64,000 bases of DNA from WRDS01 sp964492775 (GTDB taxonomy: Bacteria; Actinomycetota; Coriobacteriia; Anaerosomatales; PHET01). The translations under genes and the position numbers were made by a program. Under the pieces are notes generated by a model, which saw nothing but the letters and a program-made list of their open reading frames with translations, ran no database searches and was not told where the DNA came from. Positions within the stretch are counted from its first letter, which is position 1; every line of letters starts with the position of its first letter. Positions 36,120-45,288 of the stretch are shown here, piece by piece. The stretch covers positions 6,007 to 70,006 of the forward strand of contig CAZBLH010000007.1 in NCBI GenBank assembly GCA_964492775.1, given 5' to 3'.

Positions 36120-37746
36120 CGGCGTCTCCCTCCAGAGCCGAAGATGTTTCGAGCGCAACGGCTTGCGCCGCATCAACCGGCTCCCCCTTGCCACCGGTCA
36201 TGTAGTAGCCGAGCACCTCTTCGGTCGCCTCATCCGCGCTGAACTCAGCAACGACACGGCCCTCGTACATGACGAGGATCCGGTCGGACAGCGACAGTAT
36301 CTCCTCCAACTCGAGGCTGCTCAGCAGAATTCCTTTGCCCGAGGCGCGCTCGGCAAGAATCTGCCTGTGCACGAACTCGATCGCACCGACGTCCAGGCCG
36401 CGGGTGGGCTGTGCCGCGATCAGGAACTCAGGGTCGCGCGCGAGTTCGCGGGCGACCACGACCTTCTGTTGGTTACCGCCGGACAGGTTCGCCGTGATCA
36501 CGTGCGCGCCGGGCGTGCGGATGTCGTAATCGGCGATGCGCTTCACGGCTTCGCGCTCCATGACCTGCCGCTTAAGCATCCCGTAGCGCGAGTACGGTTC
36601 ACGCTTCTGGTCACCCAGCGCGAGGTTCTCGACCAGGTCGAAGTCGAGGACGAGCCCGCGCCGGTGCCGGTCCTCAGGGATGTGAGAAACACCCGCGGCG
36701 ATGGTGGAGTCAGTCGTTGTGCGCGTGATGTTCTTGTCGCGCAGCATCACGGTGCCGGCTACTGGACGGCGGAGTCCCATGATGGCGTCCACGAGTTCAC
36801 TCTGGCCGTTGCCCGCGACGCCGGCGATGCCGACTACCTCGCCCTCACGCACCTCGAACGAGACCCCGCGTACCGCGGGAAGCTTGCGGTCGTCGAGCAC
36901 CTCGAGGTCGGTCACGCGCAGTATCGTGTCGCCAGGTTCGCGCGGCTCTCTGTCCACGCGCAGCACGACGTCTCGCCCGACCATCATCTTGGCGAGCGAC
37001 TGCTCGCTGCATGCATCCGGTGACGTCTCCCCCACCACGCGACCATTGCGCATGACCAGAATGTGGTCCGAGAAGGCCATGACCTCCTCGAGCTTGTGAG
37101 TGATGATCACGACGGCGAGGCCGTCGGCGACGAGCCCTCTTACGATGTCGAAGAGCTCGCGTACCTCCTGGGGGGTGAGCACGGCGGTCGGCTCGTCGAG
37201 GATGAGGATCTTGGCTTCTCGGTAGAGCGCCTTCAATATCTCGACGCGCTGCTGGGAGCCGACGGACAGGTCCATGATGCGCGCGTCAGGGTCGATCTCG
37301 AGGCCGTAGCGCTCGGACAGGCCGATGACTGCCGAGCGGGCCGCCTTGCGGTCGATGACCCCCAGCACGGAGGTCGGCTCGTTGCCCAGGATGATCGACT
37401 CGGTGACCGTGAGTGGCTCGGCGAGCATGAAGTGCTGGTGCACCATGCCGATGCCGAGCGCGATGGCGTCACGGGGGTTGCGGATCTGGACAGGCTCTCC
37501 ACCCACGAGCACCTCACCCGCGTCCGCCTCAAGCAGCCCATAGGCCACATTCATGAGCGTGGACTTGCCGGCGCCGTTCTCGCCGAGAAGCGCAACGACC
37601 TCACCGGGGTGCACAGTGAGTGAAACATCCTGATTGGCAATTACGCCGGGAAACGTCTTGGTGATTCCGCGCAGCTCCAGAGCGGGCACGCCTGCCCGCG
37701 CATCAGAATCGGGCAGCGCACAGACCGGGGCCGGTTCGTCGACCAT
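36112..37746 (-). CDS. BMP-type ABC transporter double ATPase
   Basis: The 544-residue protein holds two ABC domains, as in the RbsA/NupO class. The first has Walker A LLGENGAGKSTLMN, signature LSVGSQQRVEILKAL and Walker B ILILDEPTAVLTP. The second has a degenerate Walker A (GVAGNGQSELVDA) and signature LSGGNQQKVVVAREL, which is normal for this class. It energises both permeases. I chose ATG at 37746 with GGGAG five bases upstream. It follows bmpA after a stable hairpin. Confidence 0.93.
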   Translation of the reverse strand: MVDEPAPVCALPDSDARAGVPALELRGITKTFPGVIANQDVSLTVHPGEVVALLGENGAGKSTLMNVAYGLLEADAGEVLVGGEPVQIRNPRDAIALGIGMVHQHFMLAEPLTVTESIILGNEPTSVLGVIDRKAARSAVIGLSERYGLEIDPDARIMDLSVGSQQRVEILKALYREAKILILDEPTAVLTPQEVRELFDIVRGLVADGLAVVIITHKLEEVMAFSDHILVMRNGRVVGETSPDACSEQSLAKMMVGRDVVLRVDREPREPGDTILRVTDLEVLDDRKLPAVRGVSFEVREGEVVGIAGVAGNGQSELVDAIMGLRRPVAGTVMLRDKNITRTTTDSTIAAGVSHIPEDRHRRGLVLDFDLVENLALGDQKREPYSRYGMLKRQVMEREAVKRIADYDIRTPGAHVITANLSGGNQQKVVVARELARDPEFLIAAQPTRGLDVGAIEFVHRQILAERASGKGILLSSLELEEILSLSDRILVMYEGRVVAEFSADEATEEVLGYYMTGGKGEPVDAAQAVALETSSALEGDADA

Positions 37747-37768
37747 GGATACTCCCGTCACAGGAAGT

Positions 37769-37802
37769 GTCCCGGCCGAAGCGCGTACGCTCCGGCCGGG
37801 AC
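37769..37802 (-). terminator. Intercistronic hairpin between bmpA and its ATPase gene
   Basis: GTCCCGGCCG (37769-37778) pairs with CGGCCGGGAC (37793-37802). No U-tract follows, so it is better seen as an mRNA-stabilising or partial-termination hairpin that raises expression of the binding protein relative to the membrane subunits. Confidence 0.55.
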
Positions 37803-37822
37803 TGAAGCTCTCTTACAGGTGA

Positions 37823-38890
37823 CTACTCGCTCGGAACGGTGACGGAACCGGCGACGATGTCGGCGGTGGCCTTCTCGACCGCAGCCTTGATGTCGTCCGG
37901 CATCTTGCCGTCCCACTCGTGCCACTCGGCGAGGCCAACGCCCTCTTCGGCGAGGCCGAACACCATGTTCGAGCCACCAGCCATGGTGCCGTCAACGGCA
38001 GCCTTGATGGTGTCGAACACAGCGTTATCAACGCGCTTGATTGCCGAGGTGATGATGGTGTCACCAGGGTTGGTCAGCGTGTTGTACTGGTCGGCGTCAA
38101 CGCCGATGAAGAGCGCGCCCTCGTCCTGGCAGGCCGTGAACGAGCCGGCACCAGTCTGACCAGCGGCCGCGAAGATGATGTCCGCGCCGGACTCGATCAT
38201 CGCCTTGGCGGTCTCGGCACCCTTCTGCATATCGGTGAAGGAGCCGGTGTAGACAGCCTTGACCTCGATCGCCGGGTCAACGGACTTCACGCCGGCCTCG
38301 AAGCCGATCTTGAAGCGCTGAACAGCCGGGACTTCCATGCCGCCGACGAAACCGACGACCTTCTTGTCGTTGATGCGATCATCGACGTCAGTGCGAGTGG
38401 TGAGCATGCCGGCCACGACACCTGCGAGATAGGCGGCTTCCTGCTCCTTGAAGTTCAGACCGATGACGTTCTCGGCAACCGGCTCCTCAAAGAAGATGTC
38501 GATGCCACCGAAGGTCACGTCGGTGTACTGCGGGGCCAGCTTGATGACCGAGTCGGTCATCAGGAACCCGACGGCGAAGATCGGGTTGAAGCCGGCGTTC
38601 ACCAGCTGGGTGATGTTGTTCTCATAGTCGGTCTGCTCTTTGGACTCCAGAACCTGGATCTCGACGCCGAGCTCCTCCTCAGCGCGCTGCAGGCCAGCGT
38701 AGGAGAGGTCGTTGAACGACTTGTCCCCCAAACCGCCGACGTCGGTGACCATGGCGGCCTTGACGTCGGTCGTGGGCGCCTCAGGCGCCACCGGCTCTGT
38801 GGGCTCTTCCTTTGCACAGCCACCCGCGAGTGCGCCTACAAGCGCGAGCGCGAGCGTCAGTGCGACAAGCTTGCTCCACTTCGTTCTCAC
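37823..38890 (-). CDS. bmpA: BMP family substrate-binding lipoprotein
   Basis: The 355-residue protein has a signal peptide with lipobox LAGGC and a BMP/PnrA-type periplasmic-binding fold. Typical motifs are VTDVGGLGDKSFNDLSYAGL, FAVGFLMTD, GFVGGMEVPAVQRFKIGFE and IGVDADQY. BMP proteins bind purine or other nucleosides, so nucleoside uptake is the likely role. GTG at 38890 has AAGGAGG upstream. It leads the four-gene transporter operon. Confidence 0.95.
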   Translation of the reverse strand: MRTKWSKLVALTLALALVGALAGGCAKEEPTEPVAPEAPTTDVKAAMVTDVGGLGDKSFNDLSYAGLQRAEEELGVEIQVLESKEQTDYENNITQLVNAGFNPIFAVGFLMTDSVIKLAPQYTDVTFGGIDIFFEEPVAENVIGLNFKEQEAAYLAGVVAGMLTTRTDVDDRINDKKVVGFVGGMEVPAVQRFKIGFEAGVKSVDPAIEVKAVYTGSFTDMQKGAETAKAMIESGADIIFAAAGQTGAGSFTACQDEGALFIGVDADQYNTLTNPGDTIITSAIKRVDNAVFDTIKAAVDGTMAGGSNMVFGLAEEGVGLAEWHEWDGKMPDDIKAAVEKATADIVAGSVTVPSE

Positions 38891-38933
38891 TCTTGACTCC
38901 CTCCTTTATTCACGGAACCTGCCCTCTCCATAC

Positions 38934-38939
38934 ATTCTA
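38934..38939 (-). promoter_or_regulatory. Probable -10 element of the bmpA operon
   Basis: TAGAAT lies 44 bases upstream of the bmpA start on the minus strand. No good TTGACA-like -35 stands 16-18 bases before it, so the promoter may need an activator or be weak. Confidence 0.35.
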
Positions 38940-39052
38940 GCCCAGTCTCGGCTGCTACACACGCCGTTCATCGTTATTGATACCCCACGCCCATGCGCTC
39001 CATTTGCCGTCTGTCGCATCCAGCGCACCTTTCATCTTCATCGCCGAACGCG

Positions 39053-39961
39053 TCACCGCATCCGGGCCCTAGGATGCGTCGACAGGTACTCCTCGCGCAT
39101 ATGTCCACGATCCACATGCGTATACACTTGCGTGGTCGATATATCCGCGTGGCCGAGCAGCTCCTGCAGCACCCTCAGGTCCGCGCCGCCCTCGAGGAGG
39201 TGCGTCGCGTAGGAATGGCGCAGCGTGTGCGGGTGCAAGCCCTCGAGACCGACTCGCCCGCCGTACTCGCGCACCATCCGGTACACCGCCTGCCGAGAAA
39301 GCCTCCCTCCCCTCGCGTTGAGGAACAGCGCCGAGGTGGCAGCGATGCTGCGCTTGGGCCGCAGGAACGGGCGCCCGGACCCGATGTACGCACGCACCGC
39401 GTGCGCCGCAATCCCGCCCACCGGCACCATGCGCTCCTTGTTCCCCTTGCCGAGCACCCGGACGAAACCGCCGTCCAGGTCGATGTCTCCCGTGTCGATC
39501 CCGACGAGCTCGCCCACGCGCACGCCACACCCGTAGAGCGTCTCGAGAATCGCCCGGTCCCTCAGGCCGAGCGGGCCATCGGGAAACGGCTGGGACAGCA
39601 GCTTGTCCGCATCATCGATCGAGATCACGTCGGGTAGGCGCTCCGGGACCTTGGGCAGCGGCAAACGCGACGTCGGGTGGTTCTCGGTGAGCCCCTCTCG
39701 GACGAGGAACTTGTGGAACCCCTTGACTGCGGCGACCTTGCGCTCGATCGAAGACGGCGAGAGGCCGCGTGCGCGAAGGGAGGCGATAAAGGAAGTGACG
39801 TCCTCGCGGCGGATGCGATCGGGCTCGGTGAGGGAGCGCTCGGCGAGGAAGGTGCCGTATTCGCCGAGGTCACGGCCGTAGGCAAGAAGAGTGTTGGATG
39901 ACGCGCCGCGCTCGACGGCGAGGTGATTCAGGTAATCGTCGATGTAAGCCCTCACACTCAC
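39053..39961 (-). CDS. xerD: Tyrosine recombinase XerD
   Basis: The 302-residue recombinase has an N-terminal SAM-like core-binding domain and a C-terminal catalytic domain. The catalytic residues are all visible: Arg in YGCGVRVGEL (about residue 146), HTLRHSYATHLL (about 244), LGHADIST and the nucleophile Tyr in TTQVYTHV (about 278). XerC/D resolve chromosome dimers at dif. Its place downstream of pyrG matches actinobacterial xerD. GTG at 39961 or 39955 are both possible; the longer frame upstream is not conserved. Confidence 0.95.
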   Translation of the reverse strand: MSVRAYIDDYLNHLAVERGASSNTLLAYGRDLGEYGTFLAERSLTEPDRIRREDVTSFIASLRARGLSPSSIERKVAAVKGFHKFLVREGLTENHPTSRLPLPKVPERLPDVISIDDADKLLSQPFPDGPLGLRDRAILETLYGCGVRVGELVGIDTGDIDLDGGFVRVLGKGNKERMVPVGGIAAHAVRAYIGSGRPFLRPKRSIAATSALFLNARGGRLSRQAVYRMVREYGGRVGLEGLHPHTLRHSYATHLLEGGADLRVLQELLGHADISTTQVYTHVDRGHMREEYLSTHPRARMR

Positions 39962-40036
39962 ATGATAGCCCAGCGCAAGGCCGCTGCGGGCGAATCGGCG
40001 GCGCTTGGGCGCAGGGTCGCGGCGCACGCACAGCAA

Positions 40037-40064
40037 AGGGGCCGCCTCTTTCGAGACGGCCCCT
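40037..40064 (-). terminator. Terminator-like hairpin after ald
   Basis: AGGGGCCG-CTC pairs with GAG-CGGCCCCT with one mismatch around a short loop; on the minus strand it is followed by TTTG only. It ends the ald unit 36 bases after the stop. Confidence 0.55.
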
Positions 40065-40100
40065 GGCGTGACTGTAGGCGCCCGGTGGCGCGGCGGCCGG

Positions 40101-41213
40101 CTAGAGCACCGACTCCAGCGGGGTGTACTCAAGGCCGTGAGCCGTGGCAACCGGCTCGTAGACGACCTTGCCGTCTACCACGTTGACGCCCTTGGCGAGC
40201 GACGCGTCGCAGCGCACGGCGTCTTTCCAGCCCTTGTCGGCGATGGCGAGACCCTGGCGCAGCGTGGCGTTGGTCAGGCCCAGCGTCGAGGTATTGGGAA
40301 CCGCACCCGGCATGTTGGCGACACCGTAGTGCAGGACGTCGTCCACGAAGTAGGTCGGGTCGGCGTGGGTCGTCGGGTGCGTGGTCTCGATGCAGCCACC
40401 CTGGTCGACGGAGACGTCAACGACAACGGCGCCCTTCTTCATCGAGGGGAGCATCTCGCGCGTGACAAGCCACGGCGTCTTGGCGCCCGGCAGCAGCACG
40501 GCACCGATGACGAGGTCGGCAGTGGCCACGATCTCCTCGACGTTGTGACGCGAGGAGTACAGAGTCCGCATCCGGTTGCCCCAGACCAGGTCGAGCTGGC
40601 GGAGGCGCTCGAGGTTGACATCCATGATCGTGACGTCAGCACCCATGCCCATGGCGACGTACGCGGCGTTGGTACCAACCACGCCACCGCCGAGAACGAC
40701 GACCTTGGCCGGCAGGACGCCGGGGATGCCGCCCATCAGCGTGCCGCGGCCACCGTTCGGCTTCTGCAGGTAGGCGGCGCCGACCTGAGCGGCCATGCGG
40801 CCGGCAACCTCGGACATCGGCGCGAGCAGCGGGAGCGTGCGGTTGGGCAGCTCGACGGTCTCGTACGCGATGCCGACGACTCCGGACTTCAGCAGGCCCA
40901 TGGTCTGAGCGTGGTCGGGGGCGAGGTGCAGGTAGGTGTAGAGGATCTGGCCCGGGCGCAGCATCTCAATCTCGACGGCCTGCGGCTCCTTGACCTTCAC
41001 GATCATCTCGGCGCGCTCGAAGACCTCGGCCGCAGTCTCGACGAGCTCAGCGCCCGCTCCGGCGTACTCAGCGTCCTCGAACGACGAACCGAGACCGGCG
41101 GACTTCTCGACCAGAACCTGGTGACCATGGGCGACGAACTCCTTGACGCCGCCCGGCGTCATGCCGACGCGAAACTCGTTGTTCTTGATCTCTTTCGGTA
41201 CTCCGATGATCAC
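40101..41213 (-). CDS. ald: Alanine dehydrogenase
   Basis: Ald interconverts L-alanine and pyruvate plus ammonia with NAD. The start MIIGVPKEIKNNEFRVGMTP, substrate-binding Lys in IVKVKEPQ, catalytic His in LYTYLHLAPD and the NAD motif VVLGGGVVGTNAAYVAMGMG are clear. The 370-residue length is exact for the family. It may feed ammonia assimilation or alanine catabolism, and it supplies alanine for wall precursors made by the Mur enzymes nearby. Confidence 0.97.
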   Translation of the reverse strand: MIIGVPKEIKNNEFRVGMTPGGVKEFVAHGHQVLVEKSAGLGSSFEDAEYAGAGAELVETAAEVFERAEMIVKVKEPQAVEIEMLRPGQILYTYLHLAPDHAQTMGLLKSGVVGIAYETVELPNRTLPLLAPMSEVAGRMAAQVGAAYLQKPNGGRGTLMGGIPGVLPAKVVVLGGGVVGTNAAYVAMGMGADVTIMDVNLERLRQLDLVWGNRMRTLYSSRHNVEEIVATADLVIGAVLLPGAKTPWLVTREMLPSMKKGAVVVDVSVDQGGCIETTHPTTHADPTYFVDDVLHYGVANMPGAVPNTSTLGLTNATLRQGLAIADKGWKDAVRCDASLAKGVNVVDGKVVYEPVATAHGLEYTPLESVL

Positions 41214-41307
41214 GCGCTGCTCCTTCCGAGTTTGGAAAACGCTCCCAGGCCCGCTCAGTCATGATGTCCGCACGGTATTCCACGCGGGGAATGGATGAAC
41301 CGCCACA

Positions 41308-41335
41308 AGTGTACCGCTCGCAGAGGTTCCTGCAA
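41308..41335 (-). promoter_or_regulatory. Putative ald promoter
   Basis: TTGCAG (41335-41330) and TACACT (41313-41308) are separated by 16 bases, about 95 bases upstream of the ald start. The remaining 167-base intergenic region shows no gene. Confidence 0.45.
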
Positions 41336-41380
41336 CGCTCGGAGTGCATGACGGTACTGCCGTATTGGATACTCTCGACC

Positions 41381-42490
41381 CTAACCAAGAATGCCGAGCG
41401 CCATGCGTGATGCAATATCGCCCGCTGCATAGGCTGCCGAGAAGAACGCCGGGTCCTCAGCGGGTCCACGCCCCATCGTCGTCACTTCAATCCCACGTAG
41501 AGCTGGTGACGGCAGGGTTCCGTACTCTGAGGTGACGAACCGGTGCGTGGCCTCGAGCCCACTCGCACCGACCTGTTCGCGTATCGCATCCGAAAGATCT
41601 TCACGCAGCGTGGGCAGTGCGACCACCGCGGAGGACACGGCGATCGTGCCGAGCGCGGTGAGCGTGTGATGGCTCACTCCACGGTGCCGAGGACGGCTGT
41701 CCGCGAACGACATCCGCACGCACGCCACCGGGCGCCCGGCCACAGCGGCCGCCGCGTTGATGGCCTCCCCTTGCGCGATGCCACCGTGGCCGAACGGCGT
41801 GGACGTCCCCGCCACTCCCGGGCCGATCGCGACGATTGCGATGTCGGCGCCTAGCACATGCTTCGCCGCAAGCAGTCCGGAGTGAGTCGTGACGGCCTCG
41901 ATCATGCCGCCGAACGACTGCCCACAGGTGACCGTCGCATCCAGTAGGCCGGCCTTCAGGCTGCCCGCAGCGATATCGGATAGTGCGCAGGCCAGAGCGG
42001 CCTGGTCGGTCATGCAGTAGACCACGCGCAGCGACTCGTCGGCATGCTTGATCGCCGCAGCAACGAGCGGCACCTGGCTGTGCAGCCCGCAGCAGACAAC
42101 GGGCATCCCATCTGCCGAGATAGCCTCGGCCATCACCTCGTGATGCGGCGACTCGGGGGCCTCGACGCTCATGACGTCGCGTTGTAGCGGTGAGTAGCGG
42201 AGCTTCATGACGTGGCCGCCGCTCGGGTCGTCGAGCGCGACCCCGCTTGCCGAGGAGTCCTCGGCCGAGCCGGCACGCGCCACGACGAAGTGAGCACCGC
42301 CGGTTCCAAGCCCAAGCTCGACGGCTGTCGTGTTGAGCAGCACGCGGTCGCCCGGGCTGCACCGACCGGAAAGTGCCGGGTAGCAGACTGCACGAGCTGG
42401 GGTCGCGCCTTCATCGGGCGTCACGAGCAGCCGCTGCAGATCCGCGCGTTCGCGCTCGATCGAGTCGACGCTGCCCCAGACGAGCTTCAC
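41381..42490 (-). CDS. DUF3866 family protein
   Basis: The 369-residue soluble protein matches the DUF3866 pattern. It opens with a beta-rich domain (LVTPDEGATPARAVCYPALS, GDRVLLNTTAVELGLGTGG). Conserved motifs follow: VMKLRYSPLQRDV, CCGLHSQVP, GPGVAGTSTPFGHGGIAQGE and the SRPRHRGVSHHTLTALG stretch. Function is unknown. GTG at 42490 overlaps the M20 peptidase stop as GTGA, so the two are coupled. The His-rich motif near the end hints at metal binding (inference). Confidence 0.88.
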   Translation of the reverse strand: MKLVWGSVDSIERERADLQRLLVTPDEGATPARAVCYPALSGRCSPGDRVLLNTTAVELGLGTGGAHFVVARAGSAEDSSASGVALDDPSGGHVMKLRYSPLQRDVMSVEAPESPHHEVMAEAISADGMPVVCCGLHSQVPLVAAAIKHADESLRVVYCMTDQAALACALSDIAAGSLKAGLLDATVTCGQSFGGMIEAVTTHSGLLAAKHVLGADIAIVAIGPGVAGTSTPFGHGGIAQGEAINAAAAVAGRPVACVRMSFADSRPRHRGVSHHTLTALGTIAVSSAVVALPTLREDLSDAIREQVGASGLEATHRFVTSEYGTLPSPALRGIEVTTMGRGPAEDPAFFSAAYAAGDIASRMALGILG

Positions 42491-43620
42491 TGCGAAGCGC
42501 CCCCGGTGTCGGAGGTGCCGAGCCGGCGGGCAACCGCCACGCACAGCGACGCGAGACTCTCGATGTCTGCGACGGCGATCTGTTCGCCGGTACCGTGGAC
42601 TCCCTGCATCCCGCAGGACAAGGCGACGGTCGGCACGCCGAGCGCCGTGATCACGTTCGCGTCGCTCCCCCCGCCCGTGTGCGCGAGCCGGGGGGTCAGC
42701 CCCACATCGGCGCAGGCTGCGGCGACCACAGTCACCGCCGGCGAGTCCTCGGCAAGTTCAAAGCCTTCGTACTCGAGTTCCCAGTCGACGTGCACGATGC
42801 CCGAGAGCTCCTCGGCGGCACTGCGGATCGCGGCGTCCATCTCGGCACGCACGGCCTCGACAGTCTCGCGGTCGCGGGAGCGGCACTCGCCGGTGATCTC
42901 GGCCATCGCGGCTATCACGTTATTTGCCACGCCACCCGAGATGGTACCGACGTTCGCGGTGGTCTTGGAGTCGATGCGACCGATGCGCATCGCGGCGACG
43001 GCGTTGGCCGCCATCGCAATCGCCGAGACACCCGCCTCGGGCTGGACGCCCGCGTGGGCAGCACGCCCCTCGAACCGCGCCTTGAAGGTGTAGTGGGTTG
43101 GAGCGCCGATGATGATGCCGCCCGGCGCGCCATCGGCGTCGAGCACGAGGCACACGTCGCCGCTCGCGTCCGCGGCGGCGAGCGCCTTGGCGCCCCGCAG
43201 CCCGACCTCTTCCTGCACCGTGAACACGCAGCGCACCGTGGGGTGCTCCTCGCCGGACTCGGCCAGCCTGCGCACGCACTCAATTGCTGCTGCTAGACCC
43301 GCCTTGTCGTCCGCGCCAAGAACGGTCTCCCCCGCCGAGAAGACCACGCCGTCATCTACGACGGGCTCCACACCCCGGCCCGGCTCCACCGTGTCGAGGT
43401 GGGCCGAGAGCACGAGTGTCCCGGGAAGCCTGCCCTTGAGCTCGGCGATAAGGTTGCCCGTGTCCGAGCCGGTCGCTTCGGCGGTGTCGTCGTAGCGCAC
43501 CTCGCAGCCGGCCGCCTCAAGCGCGCGCGCGCAGTACTCGGCGACGGCAGCCTCCTCGCGGGAGGGGCTGTCAATGCGGACCAGCTCAAGAAAGGTATCG
43601 AGAACCCTCGATGAGCTCAT
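42487..43620 (-). CDS. M20 family metallopeptidase, PepT-like
   Basis: The 377-residue protein has the two-zinc M20 ligand set: LSAHLDTVEPG, GADDKAGLAAAIE, VQEEVGLRGAKAL and a C-terminal HGTGEQIAVADIE. A lid/dimerisation domain lies around residues 175-285. It is closest in pattern to tripeptidase-T-like enzymes that cleave short peptides. ATG at 43620 was chosen; ATG at 43629 overlapping the pyrG end is equally possible. It sits where other Actinobacteria have a nudix hydrolase between pyrG and xerD. Confidence 0.9.
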   Translation of the reverse strand: MSSSRVLDTFLELVRIDSPSREEAAVAEYCARALEAAGCEVRYDDTAEATGSDTGNLIAELKGRLPGTLVLSAHLDTVEPGRGVEPVVDDGVVFSAGETVLGADDKAGLAAAIECVRRLAESGEEHPTVRCVFTVQEEVGLRGAKALAAADASGDVCLVLDADGAPGGIIIGAPTHYTFKARFEGRAAHAGVQPEAGVSAIAMAANAVAAMRIGRIDSKTTANVGTISGGVANNVIAAMAEITGECRSRDRETVEAVRAEMDAAIRSAAEELSGIVHVDWELEYEGFELAEDSPAVTVVAAACADVGLTPRLAHTGGGSDANVITALGVPTVALSCGMQGVHGTGEQIAVADIESLASLCVAVARRLGTSDTGGASQ

Positions 43621-43621
43621 C

Positions 43622-45235
43622 TCAGGCATGCTTCTCGTTCTTGTACCGGACCGCGGCACCGATGAACTCGCGGAACAGCGGCGCGGGGCGAGTCGGGCGG
43701 CTCTTGAACTCAGGGTGACCCTGATTGCCGACGAACCACGGGTGGTCCGGGATCTCGATCATCTCGACGAGCTTGCCGTCGGGAGAGACGCCCGAAATCA
43801 CGAGGCCGGCCTCGACCAGCTTATCGCGGTACGCGTTGTTGACCTCGAAGCGGTGACGGTGGCGCTCGTAGATGACCTCTTCACCGTAGGCTTCCCAGCC
43901 CTTGGTCCCTGGGACGACCTTGCAGGGGTACGAACCCAGGCGCATGGTTCCGCCCATGTCCGAGAGCCCGTGTTGCTCGCCCATTAGGTCGATGACTGGG
44001 TGCTCGCTCACCGGGTCGAACTCGCTGGAGTTGGCACCTTCGAGCCCCGCGACGTGACGGGCGAACTCGGCGACGGCGACCTGCATGCCCAGGCAGATGC
44101 CCAGGTACGGCACACCGTTCTCGCGCGAGTAGCGCACCGCGCGGATCTTGCCCTCGATCCCGCGCACGCCGAACCCGCCGGGCACGAGGATGCCGTCCAT
44201 CTCTGCGAGCACGTGGTCGACCTCTTCAGGCGTGATGGACTCGGCGTCCACCCAGTGGATATTCACCTTGTGGTCGTGGTAGATGCCAGCGTGGTCGAGA
44301 GCCTCGTTCACCGAGAGGTACGCGTCGGGCAGCTGCACGTACTTGCCGACGAGCCCGATGTTGATCTCGTCGGAAAGCGAACCTGCGCGCGCGACGAAGG
44401 CGTCCCACTCGGCCATATCAGGCGAGCCGCATTCGAGCTCCAGGCGGTCGATGACCATCTCATCGAGCTGCTGGGCGTAGAGGTTCTCGGGAACTGCGTA
44501 GATGGACCGGGCGTCAATCGCCGAGACGACCGCCTTGGGGTCCACGTCGCAGAAGAGTGCGATCTTGCGGCGGATCGAGGCGTCGATCGGCCGGTCGGAG
44601 CGGCACACGATGAAGTCGGGCGTGATACCGATCGAGCGCAGCTCCTTCACGGAGTGCTGGGTCGGCTTGGTCTTGAGCTCTGAGGAGGCCGCGATATAGG
44701 GCACGAGCGTCACGTGGATGTAGCAGACGTTCTCGCGGCCCTTGTCCTTGCGCATCTGGCGAATCGCCTCGAGGAACGGCAGCGACTCGATGTCGCCCAC
44801 CGTGCCGCCGACTTCGGTGAGGATGACGTCGGGCTGGGTCTGCTCGGCGAGCCGGTTGATGCGCTCCTTGATCTCGTTGGTGACGTGCGGGATTACCTGC
44901 ACGGTACCGCCGAGGAAGTCGCCGCGGCGCTCCTTGCTGATGAGCGTCTGATAGACCGAACCGGCGGTGACGTTGCTGTCGCGAGAGAGAGACTCGTCGA
45001 TGAAGCGCTCGTAGTGGCCGAGGTCGAGGTCGGTCTCGCCGCCGTCATCGGTGACAAAGACCTCGCCGTGCTGGAACGGGCTCATGGTGCCCGGGTCAAC
45101 GTTGAGGTACGGGTCCAGCTTCTGAATCGTGACCTTGAGGCCCCGCGACTTCAGCAGCCTGCCGAGTGATGCAGCGGTGATGCCTTTCCCAAGCGAGGAG
45201 ACGACCCCTCCGGTAACGAAAATGTGCTTCGTCAT
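43622..45235 (-). CDS. pyrG: CTP synthase
   Basis: PyrG converts UTP to CTP with glutamine and ATP. The N-terminal synthetase starts FVTGGVVSSLGKGITAASLG. The glutaminase domain has YLGICLGMQVAVAEF with the nucleophile Cys, and a HPEFKSRPTRPAPLF motif at the C-terminus. The 537-residue length is normal. It supplies CTP for lipids and connects to the pyr genes at the window start. It follows the MraY-like gene after 53 bases. Confidence 0.98.
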   Translation of the reverse strand: MTKHIFVTGGVVSSLGKGITAASLGRLLKSRGLKVTIQKLDPYLNVDPGTMSPFQHGEVFVTDDGGETDLDLGHYERFIDESLSRDSNVTAGSVYQTLISKERRGDFLGGTVQVIPHVTNEIKERINRLAEQTQPDVILTEVGGTVGDIESLPFLEAIRQMRKDKGRENVCYIHVTLVPYIAASSELKTKPTQHSVKELRSIGITPDFIVCRSDRPIDASIRRKIALFCDVDPKAVVSAIDARSIYAVPENLYAQQLDEMVIDRLELECGSPDMAEWDAFVARAGSLSDEINIGLVGKYVQLPDAYLSVNEALDHAGIYHDHKVNIHWVDAESITPEEVDHVLAEMDGILVPGGFGVRGIEGKIRAVRYSRENGVPYLGICLGMQVAVAEFARHVAGLEGANSSEFDPVSEHPVIDLMGEQHGLSDMGGTMRLGSYPCKVVPGTKGWEAYGEEVIYERHRHRFEVNNAYRDKLVEAGLVISGVSPDGKLVEMIEIPDHPWFVGNQGHPEFKSRPTRPAPLFREFIGAAVRYKNEKHA

Positions 45236-45288
45236 GAGCCTCTATCGACTTCCCTTCTGATTCGCGGCCGACCCTGCTGTCAACGATA

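Noticed and set aside
39962..40150. N-terminal extension of xerD
   Set aside because: The extension is Arg/Pro-rich, overlaps the ald terminator hairpin, and the recombinase domain begins at VRAYIDDYLNHL.
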